Origin: a bacterium
GTDB taxonomy: Bacteria; Actinomycetota; Humimicrobiia; Humimicrobiales; Humimicrobiaceae
DNA: 9,903 bases
Direction of reading: 5' to 3'
Assembly: GCA_030611285.1 (NCBI GenBank)
Contig: JAUWQC010000025.1
Location: forward strand, 1 to 9,903
Part shown: piece by piece, positions 6,049-9,903 of the stretch
How positions within the stretch are numbered: the first letter of the stretch is position 1
Layout: each line of letters opens with the position of its first letter
Translations under genes and position numbers: made by a program
Notes under the pieces: model-generated
Seen by the model: only the letters and a program-made list of their open reading frames with translations
Told to the model about the DNA's origin: nothing
Databases searched by the model: none

Positions 6049-7413
6049 TTGAAATTTTCTCAATTTTTTATTCCAACTTTAAAAGAAGTACCCAGCGAAG
6101 CCGAAATACCAAGCCATTCCCTGGCTCTGAGAGCTGGACTTATCAGAAAAGTTGCATCAGGCATTTATTCTTTTTTGCCACTGGGATTCAGGATCTTAAA
6201 AAAGATTGAAGAGATAATTAGACAGGAAATGAATAGTACCGGCGCTATTGAGCTGTTTTTACCGGTTATACAGCCTTCGGATTTATGGAAAAAATCAGGA
6301 AGGTGGAAAGAATACGGTCCTGAAATGTTCAGATTAAAAGATAGGAACAAAAGGGATTTCTGTCTTGGACCTACTCATGAGGAACTAATAACCTATCTGG
6401 TACATTTAGATTTGAAGTCATATAAAAATCTGCCTGTAAATTTATATCAAATCCAGGTCAAGTTCAGGGATGAAATAAGACCACGATACGGATTACTCAG
6501 AGCCAGAGAGTTTATTATGAAAGATGCCTATAGTTTCTGCAGGAACAATGATGATTTAGAGGTTATTTATAAGAAGATGTACAATGCTTATTGCAGGATA
6601 CTGGAAAGAATTGGTCTCCAGTATAAGGTGGTTGAGGCTGATACAGGACTGATTGGCGGAAAGTTTTCCCATGAATTTATGGTACTTGCTGAAAATGGTG
6701 AAGAAAGATTGGTTTTTTGTCCGGGATGCGGTTATTCGGCAAATTATGAAATGTCAAAATCCATTTCTGAGAGTGGTAAGGAAAATAAAGATAAGAAAAT
6801 AAACAAGTGGGGTGATTTTACTTATCCAGAGCAAGGAGACAGGTGTATTAATTGTGGGAAAGAACTGAAGATTGAAAAAGGAATCGAGATCGGACATATT
6901 TTCAAGTTAGGCGATAAATACAGTGAAAAGCTTGATGCCAGATTCCTGGATGTAGATGGAAAGTTGAAGCCTTTAGTTATGGGCTGTTATGGAATAGGGG
7001 TCAGTAGAATACTGGCAGCAGCGATAGAACAACTGCACGACGATAAAGGGATAATATGGCCGCCTTCTATAGCTCCATTTACAGTTAATATTATTGTTAC
7101 CACTGAAAAAAATAAGGAATTATCAAAAGCAAGCGACATGATATATAAGACTTTAAAAGAATTAAATGTCGAAGTTCTTTATGATGATAGAGATGTAAGC
7201 GCAGGAATAAAATTTAAAGATTCAGATTTAATAGGAATCCCTATTAGATTTATTTTAGGCAGGAAATTTCTGGATAGTAGATTAATTGATGTTGAGTATA
7301 GGAAAGACGGTAAGAAAGTGGAGCTATCCGTAGATTCTATTCCAAAGTTTATAAAAGAATTTGAGACTGCAAATAGCCTTAAGCCAACTCAAGATGAACA
7401 ATCAAAAAAGTAA
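6049..7413 (+). CDS. proS: Prolyl-tRNA synthetase, compact form without the editing insertion
   Basis: This class II aminoacyl-tRNA synthetase attaches proline to tRNA(Pro). The N-terminal FFIPTLKEVPSEAE and LRAGLIRKVASGIYSFLPLG are typical of bacterial-type ProRS. GPTHEE is at 107-112, motif 2 at FRDEIRPR (139-146) with REFIMKDAYSF after it, and motif 3 at GCYGIGVSRILAAAIEQ (312-328). The anticodon-binding domain follows (about 343-440), including DDRDVSAGIKFKDSDLIGIP. Between motifs 2 and 3, only 38 residues separate CPGC (224-227) from CINC (266-269); in E. coli that interval holds the YbaK-like Ala-tRNA(Pro) editing domain of about 180 residues. Hence 454 residues instead of about 570. 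The four cysteines could hold a metal (inference). The start is TTG at 6049 with AAGGGAG (6036-6042) upstream. Both ends look complete, so this is a natural compact form. Confidence 0.96.
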   Translation: MKFSQFFIPTLKEVPSEAEIPSHSLALRAGLIRKVASGIYSFLPLGFRILKKIEEIIRQEMNSTGAIELFLPVIQPSDLWKKSGRWKEYGPEMFRLKDRNKRDFCLGPTHEELITYLVHLDLKSYKNLPVNLYQIQVKFRDEIRPRYGLLRAREFIMKDAYSFCRNNDDLEVIYKKMYNAYCRILERIGLQYKVVEADTGLIGGKFSHEFMVLAENGEERLVFCPGCGYSANYEMSKSISESGKENKDKKINKWGDFTYPEQGDRCINCGKELKIEKGIEIGHIFKLGDKYSEKLDARFLDVDGKLKPLVMGCYGIGVSRILAAAIEQLHDDKGIIWPPSIAPFTVNIIVTTEKNKELSKASDMIYKTLKELNVEVLYDDRDVSAGIKFKDSDLIGIPIRFILGRKFLDSRLIDVEYRKDGKKVELSVDSIPKFIKEFETANSLKPTQDEQSKK

Positions 7414-9562
7414 AATCAGAGGAATTTTAGAGAAGATTATTTTTAAAAATTCTGAAACCGGGTTTATGGTTGGAAAAGTAAGATTAGAGGATAATAATCT
7501 GGTAACTATTGTAGGAAATGCTTTTGAGCTTCAATGTGGTGAAAAAATAGAAGTGACTGGAAAATGGATTTTAAACAGGAATTATGGAAAACAGTTTGAA
7601 ATTGAAAGCGTTAAGACAGCTGAACCAGCTACTGCTGTCGGTATCAAGAATTATTTAGGTTCAGGTTTAATAAAAGGTATTGGACCGGTAATGGCAAACA
7701 GAATAGTTTCTCATTTTAAGCTTGACACTTTAAAAATACTGGATGAAGAGCCGGAAAGATTGAATGAGATAGATGGTATTGGTAAAAAAAGAATAAATTT
7801 AATTTCAAAATCCTGGGAAAAACACAAAAATATAAGAGAGGTTATGATCTTTTTACAGTCCTATGGAATAAGCAATACTTATGCTACAAAAATTTATAAT
7901 AATTACGGCGATAACTCCATAAATGTTATAAAGGTAAACCCTTATAGGCTGTCAGATGATATATTTGGAATAGGTTTCAAAACCGCAGATAAAATTGCAT
8001 TAAAAACAGGTATTGAAAAAGATTCACTGTTCAGGATAAAGGCAGGAATAATTTATTTACTAAAGTCCGCAGAGGATGATGGGCATTGCTATTTACCATA
8101 TGAAGAATTTATAGAGATAGCAGAAGATTTTCTTTGCGTGGAATTAGGAAAGATTACCGATGCTTTAAATAAACTTGAAGGGGAGGGAAAAATAATTATT
8201 GTTAAAGATGATATAAGCAAAGTGTATCTGACCGGTATCTATAATGCTGAAAAATACGTAAGTGAAAAAATTCTGGCACTTTTAAGCTATGAAATGGAAA
8301 CTAAGATAAGGGGAATCAAAAAGGATGGTATATACGATTTAATAAATAATCTGGCAGCAAAAGAAAGAATAATTCTGGATGACATTCAGATGAAAGCCAT
8401 TGAAAAGGCAGTAACTGAAAAAATACTGGTTATAACCGGAAGTCCTGGTACAGGAAAAAGTACCATACTGAATTTTGTTATAAAAATTTTTGAAAAGGAA
8501 AATAAAAGCGTTCTTTTATGCGCTCCAACAGGAAGAGCTTCTAAAAGGCTGTGTGAGGCTACTGGCAAGGAAGCAAAAACTATACACAGACTTCTAAATT
8601 ATAACCCAAAATTAAATAAATTTTTAAAAAATGAAAAAAACCCTATTGATGTAGATATGGTAATAATTGATGAAGCTTCAATGCTGGATATAAGGTTGAT
8701 GAGAAATTTGCTTTTAGCCATAAAACTTCAAACTGGTGTCATTTTTGTAGGTGATGTAGACCAATTACCGGCAGTAGGTCCTGGAAACGTTTTAAGTGAG
8801 ATAATCGGTTCAGGTATAGTTCCTGTAATTGAACTTCAAAAGATATACAGGCAGGAGGGTGAAAGTCTTATTATATATAATGCCCATAAAGTCCGGGATG
8901 GCCAGTTTCCATATATCGGTAAACCAAAAAATAATGACTTCTTCTTTATTGAAAAAAATGAGCCTGAAGAAGTTGTTGATTTGATATTAAATCTACTGAC
9001 CCAAAGGATTCCTAAGAGTTTTAATTATAATCCCCTTTATGATGTCCAGGTTATTGTGCCTACCAATAAAGGAATTGTAGGAGTTAATAATTTAAACTCC
9101 AGAATTCAGGATATTTTAAATTTTAATAGTCAAAAAGTGCTAAGAGGTTCTGTGCAGTACAGACTAAATGACAAAGTGATGCAGTTAAAAAATAATTACG
9201 AGAAAGATGTTTATAATGGGGATATAGGATTTATAAATGGTATAGATATGGAAATGGAAGAAATCACAGTAAATTTTGATGGCAGAAATGTTGACTATAG
9301 TTTTTTTGAGCTGGACGAATTAAGTTTATCTTATGCTATATCTATTCATAAATCTCAAGGGTCTGAGTTCAAATGTGTCATAATACCCCTCTTAACTTCT
9401 CATTATATGCTGCTGCAAAGAAATTTGCTTTATACAGCAATTACAAGAGCAAAGGAACTTGCGGTAATAGTTGGGAGCAAAAAGGCAATAGGAATGGCAG
9501 TAAATAGAAATATTGTTGAAAAGAGATACACTAGTTTAAAGGGATTGCTTAGAAATTTTTAA
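7394..9562 (+). CDS. recD2: RecD2-type (RecD/TraA family) SF1B DNA helicase
   Basis: RecD2 is an ATP-driven 5'-3' DNA helicase found in bacteria with or without RecBCD and linked to repair and replication-fork maintenance. Numbered from the ATG at 7394 (722 residues), an OB-like N-terminus (10-80) is followed by helix-hairpin-helix repeats centred on GLIKGIGPVMANRI, EIDGIGKKRI and IFGIGFKTADKIA (about 85-205). Then come Walker A GSPGTGKST (349-357), Walker B IIDEAS (424-429), GDVDQLP (453-459), YRQ (485-487), an SH3-like stretch with KVMQLKNNYEKDVYNGD, SIHKSQGSEF (650-659) and YTAITRA (680-686). An in-frame TTG at 7361 would add 11 residues, but the ATG fits the family better. That start lies 20 bases inside proS without a clear SD, which implies coupling. 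No recB or recC is seen nearby. Confidence 0.94.
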   Translation: MNNQKSKIRGILEKIIFKNSETGFMVGKVRLEDNNLVTIVGNAFELQCGEKIEVTGKWILNRNYGKQFEIESVKTAEPATAVGIKNYLGSGLIKGIGPVMANRIVSHFKLDTLKILDEEPERLNEIDGIGKKRINLISKSWEKHKNIREVMIFLQSYGISNTYATKIYNNYGDNSINVIKVNPYRLSDDIFGIGFKTADKIALKTGIEKDSLFRIKAGIIYLLKSAEDDGHCYLPYEEFIEIAEDFLCVELGKITDALNKLEGEGKIIIVKDDISKVYLTGIYNAEKYVSEKILALLSYEMETKIRGIKKDGIYDLINNLAAKERIILDDIQMKAIEKAVTEKILVITGSPGTGKSTILNFVIKIFEKENKSVLLCAPTGRASKRLCEATGKEAKTIHRLLNYNPKLNKFLKNEKNPIDVDMVIIDEASMLDIRLMRNLLLAIKLQTGVIFVGDVDQLPAVGPGNVLSEIIGSGIVPVIELQKIYRQEGESLIIYNAHKVRDGQFPYIGKPKNNDFFFIEKNEPEEVVDLILNLLTQRIPKSFNYNPLYDVQVIVPTNKGIVGVNNLNSRIQDILNFNSQKVLRGSVQYRLNDKVMQLKNNYEKDVYNGDIGFINGIDMEMEEITVNFDGRNVDYSFFELDELSLSYAISIHKSQGSEFKCVIIPLLTSHYMLLQRNLLYTAITRAKELAVIVGSKKAIGMAVNRNIVEKRYTSLKGLLRNF

Positions 9563-9755
9563 TGAATTCCTATTCCAGTTCTCTGGCAGTTCTATGCCAG
9601 GTAGATAATAGTGTTATAAATTCCATTAAATTTTTTTATAGTTACAGCACAACTAACTATAACCTTTACATAACAGCTCTTACCAATGAAATTTCTTCTC
9701 ACCTTAAGAAATCCTGATTTCCACATAAGAAGCTCCACATAAAAACTCCATAAAA
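9563..9755. other. Non-coding AT-rich stretch after recD2
   Basis: No convincing gene is present. A 6-bp hairpin CTGGCA/TGCCAG (9583-9600, 6-base loop) lies 20 bases after the recD2 stop but has no U-run behind it. A second AT-rich dyad, TTATAGTTA (9636-9644) with TAACTATAA (9654-9662), has its T-run before the stem, not after. TCCACATAA is repeated at 9720-9728 and 9734-9742, with a shorter TCCATAAAA at 9747-9755. A minus-strand 44-codon frame (9592-9726) starts behind a GTGGAG but its product looks like translated noise. Confidence 0.7.
9583..9600 (+). terminator. Weak hairpin after recD2, possible 3' end of the operon
   Basis: CTGGCA (9583-9588) and TGCCAG (9595-9600) form a six-pair stem, four of them GC, with loop GTTCTA. 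It is the first stable hairpin downstream of recD2 and the transcription run has to stop somewhere here. No T-tract follows, so it is not a canonical intrinsic terminator; it may instead protect the mRNA end or act with Rho. Confidence 0.25.
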
Positions 9756-9826
9756 AGCGCTAATGTCAATATTCAGCGATTATGTCACCTAAAAGCATAT
9801 AGTTTTATTCAGCGAAAATGTCACCT
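9756..9826. repeat. Three direct AGCGnnnATGTCA repeats, likely an insertion-sequence end
   Basis: Copy 1 is AGCGCTAATGTCA (9756-9768). Copy 2, ATTCAGCGATTATGTCACCT (9771-9790), and copy 3, ATTCAGCGAAAATGTCACCT (9807-9826), agree at 18 of 20 bases, 36 bp apart; copies 1 and 2 are 19 bp apart. Arrays of short direct repeats just inside the ends are characteristic of IS21-family elements, where the IstA transposase binds them, and read on the minus strand these units (GGTGACAT..TCGCTGAAT) resemble such ends. If so, the element extends rightward past the window, and the outer tip would lie near 9756-9768. No transposase is visible, so the family is a best guess. An iteron-like or operator array is the alternative. 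Confidence 0.45.
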
Positions 9827-9903
9827 TCCTTAAAATTTAATATTTATCAGTTTCCCATGCAATAGTTGAATTAAATAGTCCCAGTTCAAGCTCTTCATCC
9901 CTT
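9827..9903 (-). other. Right edge: possible 3' end of a minus-strand gene
   Basis: Two minus-strand frames are open from the window edge. One ends at 9837-9839 after 21 codons (reading RDEELELGLFN then STIAWETDKY), the other at 9830-9832 after 23 codons. The first is richer in acidic residues and more protein-like. Either stop lies within about 15 bases of the repeat array, as expected if the last gene of an insertion sequence ended here, but neither peptide matches an IstB C-terminus that I can recognise. Too short to call. Confidence 0.2.

Noticed and set aside
9636..9662. AT-rich dyad as a terminator for either strand
   Set aside because: On the plus strand the T-run precedes the stem; on the minus strand the stem is followed by A residues. 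Neither fits an intrinsic terminator.
9720..9742. TCCACATAA copies as DnaA boxes
   Set aside because: They do not match TTATNCACA on either strand; they only share its letters in another order.

Overview
The window is a low-GC (about one third G+C by eye) bacterial chromosome segment dominated by one plus-strand housekeeping run: rpsB - tsf - pyrH - frr - uppS - rseP - (small ORF) - ispG - proS - recD2. Codon use (many AGA, ATA and TTA codons), TTG starts on three genes, a short EF-Ts, a ProRS without its editing insertion and an MEP-pathway ispG suggest a free-living anaerobic low-GC bacterium, such as a deep-branching Firmicutes-like or Atribacterota-like lineage. That placement is inference; nothing here fixes the phylum.

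Layout: 1-217 is a non-coding leader with a plausible extended -10 promoter (90-118) and a two-tier stem (138-184) just upstream of rpsB, probably an autoregulatory S2 leader. 218-2970 encodes translation factors (S2, EF-Ts, ribosome recycling factor) plus UMP kinase. 2983-4815 encodes undecaprenyl diphosphate synthase and a site-2 intramembrane protease, 6 bp apart; the cdsA and dxr genes that often sit between them are absent. 4816-4962 is a gap with a strong ribosome-binding site driving a 31-codon ORF that runs into ispG. 4963-9562 encodes IspG, a compact ProRS and a RecD2-type helicase whose likely start lies inside proS.

9563-9903 carries no confident gene. It holds a short hairpin after recD2, AT-rich sequence with short repeats, and three directly repeated AGCGnnnATGTCA motifs (9756-9826) that look like the multi-repeat end of an insertion sequence, best guess IS21-like, with its body beyond the right edge.

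Functionally the genes link ribosome and translation capacity, pyrimidine nucleotide supply, polyprenyl carrier synthesis for the envelope, envelope proteolysis and isoprenoid precursor synthesis, a common bacterial growth-linked cluster. I see no clearly novel system. The points most worth a second look are the rpsB leader, the missing cdsA/dxr, the 18-bp tandem duplication before pyrH, the small ORF before ispG, the editing-less ProRS and the repeat cluster at the right end.
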